Positions 1 through 8,156 of a stretch of DNA of 29,437 bases are shown here, piece after piece. Numbering within the stretch: the first letter of the stretch is position 1; every line of letters begins with the position of its first letter. Both the position numbers and the translations under genes were made by a program. The notes below the pieces were generated by a model. It saw only the letters and a program-made list of their open reading frames with translations, did no database searches and was not told the DNA's origin. Source of the DNA: a virus; IMG/VR virus record IMGVR_UViG_3300042484_000088, positions 1-29,437 of that record; one strand, written 5' to 3'.

Positions 1-1
1 T

Positions 2-532
2 GCTGACTTTGAAATGTTTGCAGATGTAACACAATTACAAAGCAATATCTTGGACTTAATTGTTAAGGATAAAAGAATTACCCCTGAGGTAATAGCTGAC
101 ACTTTAAAAGAAGATGTGGGTGCGGTTAAGCGTGTTATTGATTTATTAATCGAGAAGGGCTTTATTAAGACAAGCGAAGTAAAGCAAGGCAAAGGCATTG
201 ATAGTAACGTTATTATTGAAAGGGAATTAACTGCGCCTATTGGTAAAATTGTTGAAGCTATTAAGCCACAAACAACGCAGATTTTAATTCGTTACACTTA
301 CGAGTGGAAAGCAGGTTTTAATGATAGCGATTTAGATACAAGCAGACCTTTTTGCAAATACTTAGTTACTGCTAATAAGTTTTATACTCGTAGCGATATA
401 GAGCAAATGAGTGCAAGGCTTGGCTATTCTGTATGGGATAGGCGAGGCGGTTGGTACACTAAGCCGGGAACAAATACACATTCTCCAAGTTGCAGACACG
501 AGTGGCGTTCAAACATAGTTAAAAGAAAATAA
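2..532 (+). CDS. Portal/head-morphogenesis protein, C-terminal part (5' partial)
   Basis: The frame is open from base 2, before the first ATG at 14, so this is the end of a gene that starts outside the window. The visible part has a winged-helix-like helical segment (about residues 5-60 counted from the ATG at 14) followed by a Cys/Trp/Gly-rich tail with the pieces RPFCKYL, GGWYT and SCRHEW. From memory, that tail is typical of the C-terminal end of portal or head-morphogenesis polypeptides in Bacteroidetes phages, where it may bind metal through Cys and His. It ends two bases before the connector gene, and the protease and a following head gene lie at the other edge, which fits a circularly permuted head module. 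The family assignment rests on the tail and on position only. Confidence 0.55.
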   Translation, partial: ADFEMFADVTQLQSNILDLIVKDKRITPEVIADTLKEDVGAVKRVIDLLIEKGFIKTSEVKQGKGIDSNVIIERELTAPIGKIVEAIKPQTTQILIRYTYEWKAGFNDSDLDTSRPFCKYLVTANKFYTRSDIEQMSARLGYSVWDRRGGWYTKPGTNTHSPSCRHEWRSNIVKRK

Positions 533-534
533 AG

Positions 535-1116
535 ATGAGTTTAAACACATTATTCATAAGCGTACAGAATATTAAAGACCGCTCTGGCTTACACGCTAAC
601 GTAGACGAGAAACTTGTATTGCCTGAGATTAAAACGGCTCAAGATATGTATATCTTACCTGCGCTTGGTAGTGCTTTATACAACAGGCTTCAAGCAGGTA
701 TTACGGCTAACAACTTAAATGCTAATGAGGTTATTTTATTAGACCAATACATAGCAGATACTTTAGTGCATTATGTACTTAGTGAGTTGCCAATGGGCTT
801 ATCGTACCAGTTCTATAACAAAGGCTTGTTAAGGAAAGGTGGGGAAAATACCGAGAACCCTTCGATGCAGGATATGATTGATGTGGCGAATAGATATAAG
901 GCTCGTGCTGAGTTCTACAAGCAAAGAATGATTAAATACCTAAAAGAATATTCTACACTTTATCCTGAGTACTTGAACCCTGGAAGTGGCATTGATGCAA
1001 TACACCCTGAGAATGATGCTTATACAACGAGCGTTTGGTTAGGCGATTTTGATTGCTGCGCAGGTAAAAGCTTCGAGGAACTTTATCAAGGAAATAGAGG
1101 TTGTAGTGATTGCTAA
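535..1116 (+). CDS. Putative head-tail connector (DUF6712-like)
   Basis: A 193-residue, mostly helical protein. It has an N-terminal EIKTAQDMYILPALG segment and a central helix pair ending in YYL/YKQRM-type helices. This pattern matches, from memory, the DUF6712-type connector proteins of Bacteroides-group phages (gp6-like adaptors that sit under the portal). The C-terminus is Cys-rich (FDCCAGK and CSDC), which is unusual for a connector and could bind a metal. It follows the portal-end gene by two bases and is followed by completion and tail genes, the normal place for an adaptor. The function is inferred from family resemblance and synteny. Confidence 0.55.
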   Translation: MSLNTLFISVQNIKDRSGLHANVDEKLVLPEIKTAQDMYILPALGSALYNRLQAGITANNLNANEVILLDQYIADTLVHYVLSELPMGLSYQFYNKGLLRKGGENTENPSMQDMIDVANRYKARAEFYKQRMIKYLKEYSTLYPEYLNPGSGIDAIHPENDAYTTSVWLGDFDCCAGKSFEELYQGNRGCSDC

Positions 1117-1118
1117 TT

Positions 1119-1250
1119 ATGAGTAAAGTAACAACAATAAAAAACCAAAATAAACTGCGTGTTTATTTAGAAAAAATTAAGAATGAGCCTGACGTTAAAC
1201 CAAATAACAAAGCAGATAACAACACTCGGAAGCGACCACGAACAAATTAA
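1119..1250 (+). CDS. Small basic protein, 43 aa, overlapping the next gene
   Basis: ATG at 1119, two bases after the connector stop; the frame runs to TAA at 1248-1250. The product is very basic, ends in TRKRPRTN, and has a predicted helix in its first half. The last 68 nt overlap the tail-completion gene in another frame. Its placement fits the close packing of the operon, since without it there would be a 66-base gap. No family recognised. It could be a chance open frame. Confidence 0.4.
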   Translation: MSKVTTIKNQNKLRVYLEKIKNEPDVKPNNKADNNTRKRPRTN

Positions 1251-1626
1251 CTTTGTTTACTTCGGTGATGTGTGGGAACGTTTATCTAATGGCGAGGTTA
1301 CTTACCCTGCTATGTTCTACACTTTAACAGGTGCAACTATAAACGCTAAAAATATAACTTATAATTTTAGCCTTTATTTTATGGACAGAATGTTAATGGA
1401 AGAGACAAACGAAACCGAGGTTTTATCGGATATGACTTTAGTAGGTCAAGACATAGTTGCGCAGTTACGTTACCCTAAAGCGATTTGGGATATTGGCGAT
1501 ACTGCACCTTTGACTTACTTTACTGAAAGCGACCCCGATTATCTTGCCGGAGTTAAGATTGATATTACAATGCAATTACCTTACTTAAACGATAGATGCC
1601 AAGTGCCTTCTATTTATACATACTAA
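1183..1626 (+). CDS. Putative tail-completion / tail-terminator protein
   Basis: A 147-residue protein of mixed alpha/beta character with a hydrophobic beta-rich middle (NITYNFSLYFMDRM) and a C-terminal strand ending in LPYLNDRCQ. This is the general shape of the small neck/terminator proteins that cap siphovirus tails. It lies between the connector and the fibre gene. Bacteroidetes phages often carry a protein of this size and ending at this place. No catalytic motif is visible. I infer the role from position and fold type; it could be another neck component. Confidence 0.45.
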   Translation: MSLTLNQITKQITTLGSDHEQINFVYFGDVWERLSNGEVTYPAMFYTLTGATINAKNITYNFSLYFMDRMLMEETNETEVLSDMTLVGQDIVAQLRYPKAIWDIGDTAPLTYFTESDPDYLAGVKIDITMQLPYLNDRCQVPSIYTY

Positions 1627-1627
1627 G

Positions 1628-4600
1628 ATGATAGGAAAAAAAATTAACCAATTAGCTACCGAGTTAGCACCTGCTACAACTGATTTAACTATTATAGGCG
1701 ACCCGACAACGGGAGTAAGTAAAAAGATTACGTTATCACAAATAGCTAATTTATTTGCAACTTCGGGTACAGTTACAAGTGTAGCAGTTACTGAAACAGG
1801 AAATGCTTTAACAATAACAGGCAGTCCAATAACAACTGCTGGAACTATTAATATAGGATTTGCAGGAGCAGCTACTCAATATGTAAGAGGCGATGGGCAA
1901 TTATCTGACTTCCCGACATCAACAGGTGGTGGAAGTTCTGTTTCTTATTATCTAAATTCAAGTGTATCACAAGGAACAATAGGAGGTGTAGCTTATAGAC
2001 AATTTAATAAAACACCGATAGCAGGTGCAGGAACTGATATTACTGTTTCGACTAACGGATATATAGCTTCTTACATTACTGATGCCAATGACCCAGCTTT
2101 ATTAGAAGTACCTGCCGGAAACTTTAATTGTGAGTTTTATTTTAGTGTAAACTCTAATAATCATGACCCTTATGTTTATGCAGAAGTGTATAAATATGAT
2201 GGGACTACTTTTACTTTATTAGGTAGCAGTCAAAGTGTACCTGAGTATTTAACTAACGGAACTACATTAAGTCCTTACTACTTTGCTGTCCCTGTTACTG
2301 CAACTGTTTTAACAACAACAGATAGGATTGCAATTAGAATATATGCAAACGTAGATGGTAGAACTGTAACTTTACATACAGAGAATAACCATTTATGTCA
2401 AGTAGTTACAACTTTTTCTAAGGGATTGACTTCGTTAAATAACTTAACAAGACAAGTACAATTTTTAGCAACAGGTACGAGCGGTACTGATTTTAACATA
2501 GCAAGTTCAACGGCTACACATACCTTCAATCTACCTACGGCAAGTGCTACTAATCGTGGTGCTTTGTCAAGTGCAGATTGGACTACCTTTAATAATAAGC
2601 AGAACGCTTTAACTAACCCGATTACTGGTACAGGTGCAAGTGGGCAAGTAGCATTTTTTAACGGAACTACAAGCGTAACGGGAACTAATAACTTTTTTTG
2701 GGACACGGCTAATAATCGTTTAGGTATTGGCTTAACAAACCCTCAAAGGTCTATTGAGATTTATAATACTACTGCGGATAATCATTTACGTTTAAGCGGT
2801 AATGCTCCAAGTGTATCAATGGGCGAAGCAGTAACGGGTTCAGTATATCAAGCTAAGTTCGGTCTTGTAACTACAAACGGGCAATTTGTTTCGGCAGGTG
2901 TAGCAGGGGACTTTGTTATTATATCACAAACGGGTGCTACTATTATTGGTACAAGTAGTACCGAAAAAATGAGGGTAAATACTTCTGGTAACGTATCGAT
3001 TAATAATACTAACGATACTTTTAAACTTGATGTAACAGGTACGGCAAGATTTACAGGTCAGCTTAGATTAGAGTCCACTATTACGGACGGAACAAATACA
3101 TACACGCTACCAAGTGCAACGGGTACTTTAGCTTTAACTTCACAATTAACGGGCGGTACTGTAACGAGTGTAGGCTTATCTTCTGCAACAAGCGGAGTAA
3201 CTATTGGCTCTACACCTATTACAACAAGTGGAACTATTACTTTAGCTATTGCAACGGCAAGTGGTTCTCAACAAGGTTTATTAAGTAGCACCGATTGGAC
3301 TACGTTTAACAACAAGCAAAACGCTTTAACCAATCCAGTAACGGGTACAGGTACTACAAACTACCTACCTAAGTTTACAGGTGCAAGTACAATAGGAGAT
3401 AGTCAAATATTTGATAATGGTACTAATGTTGGTATTGGAACTGCAAGTCCTGACGCAATACTTCATATAGCAAAATCAAATTCAGGTGGCATAGGTGGTC
3501 AATTAGTAATTGATAACCCTGTCGCAGATGCTTTAAATAATGCGGTTGAAATTAGTTTTTTAACTGCGGCTGGAGCAAGTGGTAGTGGAATTAGAAATGC
3601 AAGAATACAGGCAGTTGAGCAAAATGCAAGTACGGGAGCGACAAACATACAATTTTGGACATACAACGGAAGCACCGATGCAGAGCGTATGCGTCTTGAC
3701 GCTTCAGGCAATTTAGGATTAGGAGTTACACCGAGTGCGTGGTTTAGTGATAGAAGGGCATTACAAGTACAATCAGGTGGAAGTATCAATGGTAGTGCTT
3801 CAACTCCTTCATTTATTGAATTAGGTGCAAACTTTTTTCACGGAAGTATAGGAGATACTTATATTTCTACAACACAAGCTACTAAATATAGACAACTTTC
3901 AGGAGCACACGAATGGTACACCGCACCTTCAGGTACGGCAGGTAACGCTATATCCTTTACCCAAGCTATGACGTTAACCTCAGCAGGAGAATTATGCGTA
4001 GGTAGAACATCGGCATACGGAGCAGGTTTCTTAGTAAACGTACAAGGTAATATTTATGCAAGTGCAGCTATTGTAGCAGGTAGTAGCGTAACGGCAGGGG
4101 GCCAAATTACAATGGCTTATGGTGGAACACCAAGATTAACTTTGCAAGACACAGACGCAGGTTCAGGTAATGTTGGAATACTATTTAAAGAAAGTACAAA
4201 TGACAAATGGACATTGGCTTCTGTTGGTGGTGCATTTCAATTCTTTAATGAATCTACTTCAAGTAATGCTTTATGGATTACAAGCGGTAACAACGTAGGT
4301 ATAGGTACTACATCGCCAAGTGAAAAATTGCATATAAATAGAAGTGATGGAGCAGGAGTATATGTAAGGCTACAAGATAATTCAGGAAGTAGATATATAG
4401 GTAATGATGCTGGTGCTATGGTTTTTCTAAATGGTTCTGCATCTGAGCAAATGCGCATAACAAGTGGGGGGTGGTTAAAAGCAAGTAATAATGGAAGTTA
4501 TCATTTTGCTGCAAATGACTTTCATTCTATTGAAAGCAGTATAGGTGATTGGACTTGTGCAATAGCTAATAAAAATAGTTCATCTCCTAATGGTATTATT

Positions 4601-5050
4601 ATTACTTATACATCAGCTGCTCCAAATAATTTTAGCAATAACTTTTTATATGCAGCAGATAATTCTGCGGCAAGATTTCAAGTTTTTAGTAATGGTGGTA
4701 TAGCAAACTTTCAAGCAAATAATACTAACCTATCAGACATAAGAACTAAAAAAGATATTACTCCTTTAGGTTCTTATTGGGACAAGTTTAAAGCTATCGA
4801 AATGGTTAAGTTTAAATACAAAGACCAAACACACGATGACTTTAATATTGGCGTAATTGCTCAACAATTAGAAAAAGTTGCTCCTGAGTTTGTAGACGTA
4901 GACGGGTGGGGAGATACTCCAAAAGACGGAGTTCCATTAAAATCTATTTATACCGCTGACTTGCACCACGCTACAATCAAAGTACTTCAAGAAGCAATGG
5001 CTAAGATTGAAGATTTACAAAATCAATTAGACACTTTAAAAAACAAATAA
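1628..5050 (+). CDS. Tail fibre with C-terminal S74 intramolecular chaperone
   Basis: 1140 residues, low-complexity and rich in Thr/Ser/Gly/Asn. The N-terminal ~45 residues are helical and probably attach to the tail. Two diverged copies of a module follow: GTVTSV near residue 46 and again near 510, and DWTTFNNKQNALTNP near 320 and again near 560. Several GIGTxxPxxxLHI-type repeats follow, as in beta-helical trimeric fibres. The last ~105 residues are a peptidase S74 (endosialidase chaperone) domain: SDIRTKKDI keeps the Ser and the Lys five residues later that form the self-cleavage dyad, followed by IGVIAQQLE and a terminal coiled coil (MAKIEDLQNQLDTL). The domain trimerises the fibre and is then released by cleavage. 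Host recognition is the likely role. Confidence 0.9.
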   Translation: MIGKKINQLATELAPATTDLTIIGDPTTGVSKKITLSQIANLFATSGTVTSVAVTETGNALTITGSPITTAGTINIGFAGAATQYVRGDGQLSDFPTSTGGGSSVSYYLNSSVSQGTIGGVAYRQFNKTPIAGAGTDITVSTNGYIASYITDANDPALLEVPAGNFNCEFYFSVNSNNHDPYVYAEVYKYDGTTFTLLGSSQSVPEYLTNGTTLSPYYFAVPVTATVLTTTDRIAIRIYANVDGRTVTLHTENNHLCQVVTTFSKGLTSLNNLTRQVQFLATGTSGTDFNIASSTATHTFNLPTASATNRGALSSADWTTFNNKQNALTNPITGTGASGQVAFFNGTTSVTGTNNFFWDTANNRLGIGLTNPQRSIEIYNTTADNHLRLSGNAPSVSMGEAVTGSVYQAKFGLVTTNGQFVSAGVAGDFVIISQTGATIIGTSSTEKMRVNTSGNVSINNTNDTFKLDVTGTARFTGQLRLESTITDGTNTYTLPSATGTLALTSQLTGGTVTSVGLSSATSGVTIGSTPITTSGTITLAIATASGSQQGLLSSTDWTTFNNKQNALTNPVTGTGTTNYLPKFTGASTIGDSQIFDNGTNVGIGTASPDAILHIAKSNSGGIGGQLVIDNPVADALNNAVEISFLTAAGASGSGIRNARIQAVEQNASTGATNIQFWTYNGSTDAERMRLDASGNLGLGVTPSAWFSDRRALQVQSGGSINGSASTPSFIELGANFFHGSIGDTYISTTQATKYRQLSGAHEWYTAPSGTAGNAISFTQAMTLTSAGELCVGRTSAYGAGFLVNVQGNIYASAAIVAGSSVTAGGQITMAYGGTPRLTLQDTDAGSGNVGILFKESTNDKWTLASVGGAFQFFNESTSSNALWITSGNNVGIGTTSPSEKLHINRSDGAGVYVRLQDNSGSRYIGNDAGAMVFLNGSASEQMRITSGGWLKASNNGSYHFAANDFHSIESSIGDWTCAIANKNSSSPNGIIITYTSAAPNNFSNNFLYAADNSAARFQVFSNGGIANFQANNTNLSDIRTKKDITPLGSYWDKFKAIEMVKFKYKDQTHDDFNIGVIAQQLEKVAPEFVDVDGWGDTPKDGVPLKSIYTADLHHATIKVLQEAMAKIEDLQNQLDTLKNK

Positions 5051-5051
5051 T

Positions 5052-5381
5052 ATGACAACTTTTAAATGGGTAGTATCACAAATGGACACCGCACCGAGCG
5101 AAGATGGTTTAACTGACGTAGTTAAAGTAGTACATTGGCGTTATCAAGCAGAACAAGTAGACGGAGACAAAACTTACAACGCTGAGGTTTACGGGGCTAT
5201 GGGTTGCGCTACACCTTCGGACACGGACTTCACTGCTTATGACGATTTAACCTTTGACCAAGTATGTGAGTGGTTAGCAGCAGGGAACGATGTAGATGCT
5301 ATGGAATCAAACCTAGATACTCAAATAGAGAACCTTAAAAACCCTCCGATTGTAAATTTGCCGCTACCTTGGATTAACTAA
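5052..5381 (+). CDS. Small fibre-associated protein (DUF7936-like)
   Basis: 109 residues starting one base after the fibre stop. The pattern is FKWVVSQMDTAPSEDGLTDV, then VHWRYQ, then AYDDLTFDQVCEWLA, a helix and a short tail ending PLPW. This matches from memory the DUF7936-type phage proteins that usually sit beside tail-fibre genes. No signal peptide, membrane segment or catalytic motif. A role in fibre assembly or as a fibre accessory is inferred from adjacency. Confidence 0.6.
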   Translation: MTTFKWVVSQMDTAPSEDGLTDVVKVVHWRYQAEQVDGDKTYNAEVYGAMGCATPSDTDFTAYDDLTFDQVCEWLAAGNDVDAMESNLDTQIENLKNPPIVNLPLPWIN

Positions 5382-5396
5382 TTTACTATATCTTTA
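5368..5396 (+). promoter_or_regulatory. Candidate Bacteroidetes-type promoter before the lysis block
   Basis: TATCTTTA at 5389-5396 differs from the TAnnTTTG -7 consensus at the last base. CTTG at 5368-5371 lies 17 bases upstream as a possible -33 box. The expected start falls just before the gene at 5414. There is a 32-base gene-free gap here, long for this operon, which supports a transcription signal. Confidence 0.35.
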
Positions 5397-5413
5397 CAAA
5401 TAAAAAACAACGT

Positions 5414-5800
5414 ATGAAAAACAAACAACTATTACAATTAGTAGCAAACCTTAATGCCGTAATCGGTAGCAGTGAAACAAAGACGCAAAAAAAGTTAGTG
5501 CAGATTTACAACAAAGTAAAACCACATCACGAAGCATACCAAGCCGAAGTTGAGATTTTACGTTTAGACAATGCGAGTACCGACGAAAAGGATTGTTTAT
5601 TGCTTACGGACAAAGGGGAGTACAAATTTTCAAAAGAAGGCATCAAGAAGCTGACTAAAGATATTGAGGCTTTAAATGATAAAGAATTTGATTTTCAAAT
5701 AATTAACGTAGTCAATCCCCAGGGTTTACAAGATTTCACATTCTTACAAGATTGGGTAACTGGCGTAGAATTTAACAAACAAGAAGAAGAAGAACTATAA
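5414..5800 (+). CDS. Conserved phage hypothetical protein, 128 aa
   Basis: A soluble, largely helical protein. It opens with LLQLVANLNAVIG, has a charged helical middle, a GEYKFSKEGIKKLTKDIEAL segment and an acidic tail ending EEEEL. No enzyme motif, signal peptide or membrane segment. It opens the block that leads into the lysis genes and its stop overlaps the next start (TAATG at 5798-5802). Function unknown; proteins of this size and layout are common between fibre and lysis genes in Bacteroidetes phages. Confidence 0.7.
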   Translation: MKNKQLLQLVANLNAVIGSSETKTQKKLVQIYNKVKPHHEAYQAEVEILRLDNASTDEKDCLLLTDKGEYKFSKEGIKKLTKDIEALNDKEFDFQIINVVNPQGLQDFTFLQDWVTGVEFNKQEEEEL

Positions 5801-5970
5801 TGGGAAATAACCACCAAGCAGACCAATCAACAATCGTTTCTTTAGTAAGTGCTACAATTAGCATTACAAATATTCAACCACTATTCACATTGATTGCAAG
5901 TTTGGTGGCTATTGTTTCTGGCGGTATGGCAATACGTTATTACTACAAAATGACCAAAAAGCTTAAATGA
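5800..5970 (+). CDS. Small membrane protein, holin-like, 56 aa
   Basis: ATG at 5800 overlaps the previous stop as TAATG, and its own stop at 5968 overlaps the next start as ATGA. It has a polar N-terminal ~12 residues, a hydrophobic stretch to about residue 25, a membrane segment at about residues 27-45 (PLFTLIASLVAIVSGGMAI) and a short basic tail (TKKLK). Size and topology are holin-like, and it heads the lysis cassette. A second holin candidate lies at 7935, so one of the two may be an antiholin. Confidence 0.7.
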   Translation: MGNNHQADQSTIVSLVSATISITNIQPLFTLIASLVAIVSGGMAIRYYYKMTKKLK

Positions 5971-6398
5971 GATTAATACTTTTAGCCTTATTACTTACTT
6001 CGTGTGCTTCCGTAAAGAAGGCATCGGAGCGTTTAGATAGCACAGTTGTTAAAACCTTTGACTCCGTGCGTGTAGTCGTTTTAGATAGCGTAACTAAAAT
6101 AGTAGAAAAAGAAGAGTATTTTACCAAGACAATAACTTACTACGATACTTTGTGGGTTACTAAGGATAGTATGATAACAATTCCTAAGTACACGGAGACC
6201 TACACAAGGGGTACAAAAGAGAAGCAGACAGATAGTAAGCAGACCAAAACGGACTCAATGGCTCTCAATCGCACAGAAAGTACCCAAATTTCGAAGATAA
6301 CTAAAACTAAGGATAAGTCCTTTAGCGAATTTTATAAGGCTCTAATCGCGCTTATATTGATAATTACGCTAATCTTATTCTTTTGGAAAAGAAAATAA
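5967..6398 (+). CDS. Candidate unimolecular spanin (u-spanin)
   Basis: 143 residues. The N-terminus is a lipoprotein signal (RLILLALLLTSCAS) with lipobox LTSC and Cys13. The middle is a long hydrophilic Thr/Lys/Ser/Asp-rich periplasmic region with several TKT/TYYDT strands. The C-terminus is a transmembrane helix, about 123-139, followed by WKRK. An outer-membrane lipid anchor plus an inner-membrane anchor in one chain is the defining layout of u-spanins such as T1 gp11, which fuse the two membranes in the last step of lysis. It lies in the lysis cassette, upstream of the endolysin. The topology is seen in the sequence; the function is inferred. Confidence 0.65.
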   Translation: MRLILLALLLTSCASVKKASERLDSTVVKTFDSVRVVVLDSVTKIVEKEEYFTKTITYYDTLWVTKDSMITIPKYTETYTRGTKEKQTDSKQTKTDSMALNRTESTQISKITKTKDKSFSEFYKALIALILIITLILFFWKRK

Positions 6399-6399
6399 T

Positions 6400-6672
6400 A
6401 TGGCAAAAGCAGCAAGAAGCGTAAACGTATCGACTAACCCGTTACCGATTTCATTCAAAGAGTTTAGCAAGAACCCTGTTGTTGGTATGCTATTTTTATG
6501 TATATGCGGTATTAGTTACTTGTATATAGACAATGCAAAGCGTAACGAAAAGCAAGACGATAAGATAGGTGCTTTGTATGAAATGGTGCGTAAGAGTGAT
6601 AGCAGCAACGCAGCAAGTACGGCTCGTTTGGAAATGGCAGTAGACCTTAAGGCTTTAAAAAGCTTTAAGTAA
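6400..6672 (+). CDS. Single-span membrane protein, lysis cassette
   Basis: 90 residues: a polar N-terminal ~27, one membrane helix at about 29-46 (VGMLFLCICGISYLYI) and a charged, coiled-coil-prone C-terminal region. The single span followed by a helical tail is compatible with an inner-membrane spanin subunit, a holin or an antiholin. It starts one base after the u-spanin candidate, and its stop overlaps the following lipoprotein start (TAATG). Exact role not determined. Confidence 0.65.
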   Translation: MAKAARSVNVSTNPLPISFKEFSKNPVVGMLFLCICGISYLYIDNAKRNEKQDDKIGALYEMVRKSDSSNAASTARLEMAVDLKALKSFK

Positions 6673-6962
6673 TGCGCTATTTATTACTGGTTGCTTTGAT
6701 AGGTTGCGGAACTAAAGCCGACAACAAAATTAAAGAGTTGCAAGACAAAGTAAAACAAAGCCAGGTGCAAAGCGACTCGGTGCAAGTGATGGCATCTGAA
6801 GATAACAAGAAGGTAATTACAAAGACAGTTAATACTATTGTTACTTTAAAGCAAGAAGTAAAAGAATTAAAAACGGAACTAAATGAAGTTAAAGCTAAAT
6901 TGGACTCCGCTAATTCTGTTGATACTAATAGCACCAAGTTTCAGCTTCGCCCAATACGTTAA
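6672..6962 (+). CDS. Coiled-coil lipoprotein, outer-membrane-spanin-like
   Basis: 96 residues with a lipoprotein signal (RYLLLVALIGCGTK, lipobox LIGC, Cys12), then an almost continuous coiled coil (IKELQDKVKQ to ELNEVKAKL) and a short polar tail. Small coiled-coil lipoproteins beside endolysins are usually outer-membrane spanins (Rz1-like). The next gene starts 80 nt inside this one, an overlap reminiscent of Rz/Rz1 nesting. Together with the separate u-spanin candidate this gives the cassette two possible membrane-fusion systems. Confidence 0.65.
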   Translation: MRYLLLVALIGCGTKADNKIKELQDKVKQSQVQSDSVQVMASEDNKKVITKTVNTIVTLKQEVKELKTELNEVKAKLDSANSVDTNSTKFQLRPIR

Positions 6963-7323
6963 GAAGATAGGTGGCGAAGATAAGATTGTTATTAGTAAAG
7001 CAGAAGGCGAAAAGATAAACGCTGCGTTTGATAGCGTGAGCAATTTAGTTACATTAAGAGAAGCCCGTATTGATAGCTTACTAAGGGCAAACATCAAAAC
7101 AAGGGATAGCCTTCGCATTGACTTACTTACTTTAAAAGACACCCTTACCCAACGCAATAAAATAGTAAACGATACGTTAAACGATTATCGCAATAGGTAT
7201 TATAAAAACATAGCTATCTACGAGAAGTACGAGAAGGCAGTAGATTTTGAAATAAAACTTCACAGGCTTAACTCAGTTCTATTCGCTATGCTAACATTAT
7301 TTTTATACTCTCAAATAAATTAA
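6883..7323 (+). CDS. Secreted/membrane coiled-coil protein, spanin-like
   Basis: 146 residues. An N-terminal hydrophobic segment (PLILLILIAPSFSFAQ) looks like a cleavable signal peptide with SFA-Q cleavage, or else an inner-membrane anchor. A long periplasmic helical region follows (AAFDSVSNLV to YEKYEKAVDF), then a C-terminal hydrophobic helix (LNSVLFAMLTLFLYSQ). The ATG at 6883 lies inside the preceding lipoprotein gene in a different frame. The layout fits an inner-membrane spanin partner of that lipoprotein. Confidence 0.6.
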   Translation: MKLKLNWTPLILLILIAPSFSFAQYVKKIGGEDKIVISKAEGEKINAAFDSVSNLVTLREARIDSLLRANIKTRDSLRIDLLTLKDTLTQRNKIVNDTLNDYRNRYYKNIAIYEKYEKAVDFEIKLHRLNSVLFAMLTLFLYSQIN

Positions 7324-7324
7324 A

Positions 7325-7924
7325 ATGAATTTAGAAGCAATTAAGACAAAGATACCTGCAAATGTATTAGAACAAATACCAGATATTGAAGCAAAGTTTG
7401 GCTTGAATAGTAATATTAGGTTAGCACATTTTTTATCTCAATGCGCACACGAAAGCGGAAACTTCAAAGTATTTACGGAAAATCTTAACTATAGTGCTAA
7501 AGGTCTAAGGTCTATTTTTGGCAAGTATTTTAAAGACGATGCTTCTGCACTTGCTTTTGAAAGGAAGCCTGAGAAGATAGCCAATAGAGTTTACAGTTCA
7601 AGAATGGGTAACGGAGACGAAGCAAGTGGGGACGGGTGGAAATTTAGAGGTCGTGGCTATATTCAATTAACAGGCAAAGATAATTACAGTCAGTTTGACA
7701 AATCGGTTGCAGATGATATTTTAGCTAACCCAGATTTAGTTGCTACAAAATACCCTTTGATGTCGGCTGCATTCTTTTTTGAGAGAAACAATCTATGGAA
7801 AATTTGCGATGGCGGTGCTGACAAAGAAGATGTTATTGCTCTTACAAAGCGCATCAATGGGGGAACTCACGGACTTGAAGACAGATTAACAAAATTTGCT
7901 TTATTCAATTCTTTACTAAAATAA
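7325..7924 (+). CDS. Endolysin, glycoside hydrolase family 19
   Basis: 199 residues, the usual size of a single-domain phage GH19 enzyme. AHESGNF (residues 41-47) holds the catalytic Glu43, and the FRGRGYIQLTG segment near 108-117 is the family substrate-cleft signature. A second acidic candidate is Glu52. GH19 endolysins cut the glycan strands of peptidoglycan. No signal peptide is visible, so release would depend on a holin; holin-like genes lie upstream and immediately downstream. Confidence 0.9.
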   Translation: MNLEAIKTKIPANVLEQIPDIEAKFGLNSNIRLAHFLSQCAHESGNFKVFTENLNYSAKGLRSIFGKYFKDDASALAFERKPEKIANRVYSSRMGNGDEASGDGWKFRGRGYIQLTGKDNYSQFDKSVADDILANPDLVATKYPLMSAAFFFERNNLWKICDGGADKEDVIALTKRINGGTHGLEDRLTKFALFNSLLK

Positions 7925-7934
7925 AATTTATACT

Positions 7935-8153
7935 ATGAAATGGTTAGCCAATTTATTAGCAGACGAAAGGGGTTCGGTATCTACAAAGCGAGTAATTGCT
8001 TTACTATCGGCTTTATTTATCTGCATTACCTTATTAGCTAATAGCTTTACACATCAAGAGATTGCCCCTTCGGATAAGCTTGTAGATGCCGTAATGGTTA
8101 TTTGCATAGCTGCTATGGGTACTACAACTATAGATAAATTCAGCCAAAAATAA
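7935..8153 (+). CDS. Holin
   Basis: 72 residues: a cationic/polar N-terminus (LADERGSVSTKR), membrane helix 1 at about 20-38 (VIALLSALFICITLLANSF), a short polar loop, membrane helix 2 at about 52-66 (AVMVICIAAMGTTTI) and the tail DKFSQK. Two spans and small size fit a class II holin. It lies 10 bases after the endolysin and is the stronger of the two holin candidates. Confidence 0.75.
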   Translation: MKWLANLLADERGSVSTKRVIALLSALFICITLLANSFTHQEIAPSDKLVDAVMVICIAAMGTTTIDKFSQK

Positions 8154-8156
8154 ACA

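Noticed and set aside
2398-4458. Several open frames of 70-100 codons on the - strand within the fibre gene
   Set aside because: They are shadows of the repetitive Thr/Ser/Gly-rich fibre coding sequence. No other gene is on this strand and the products look like composition artefacts.
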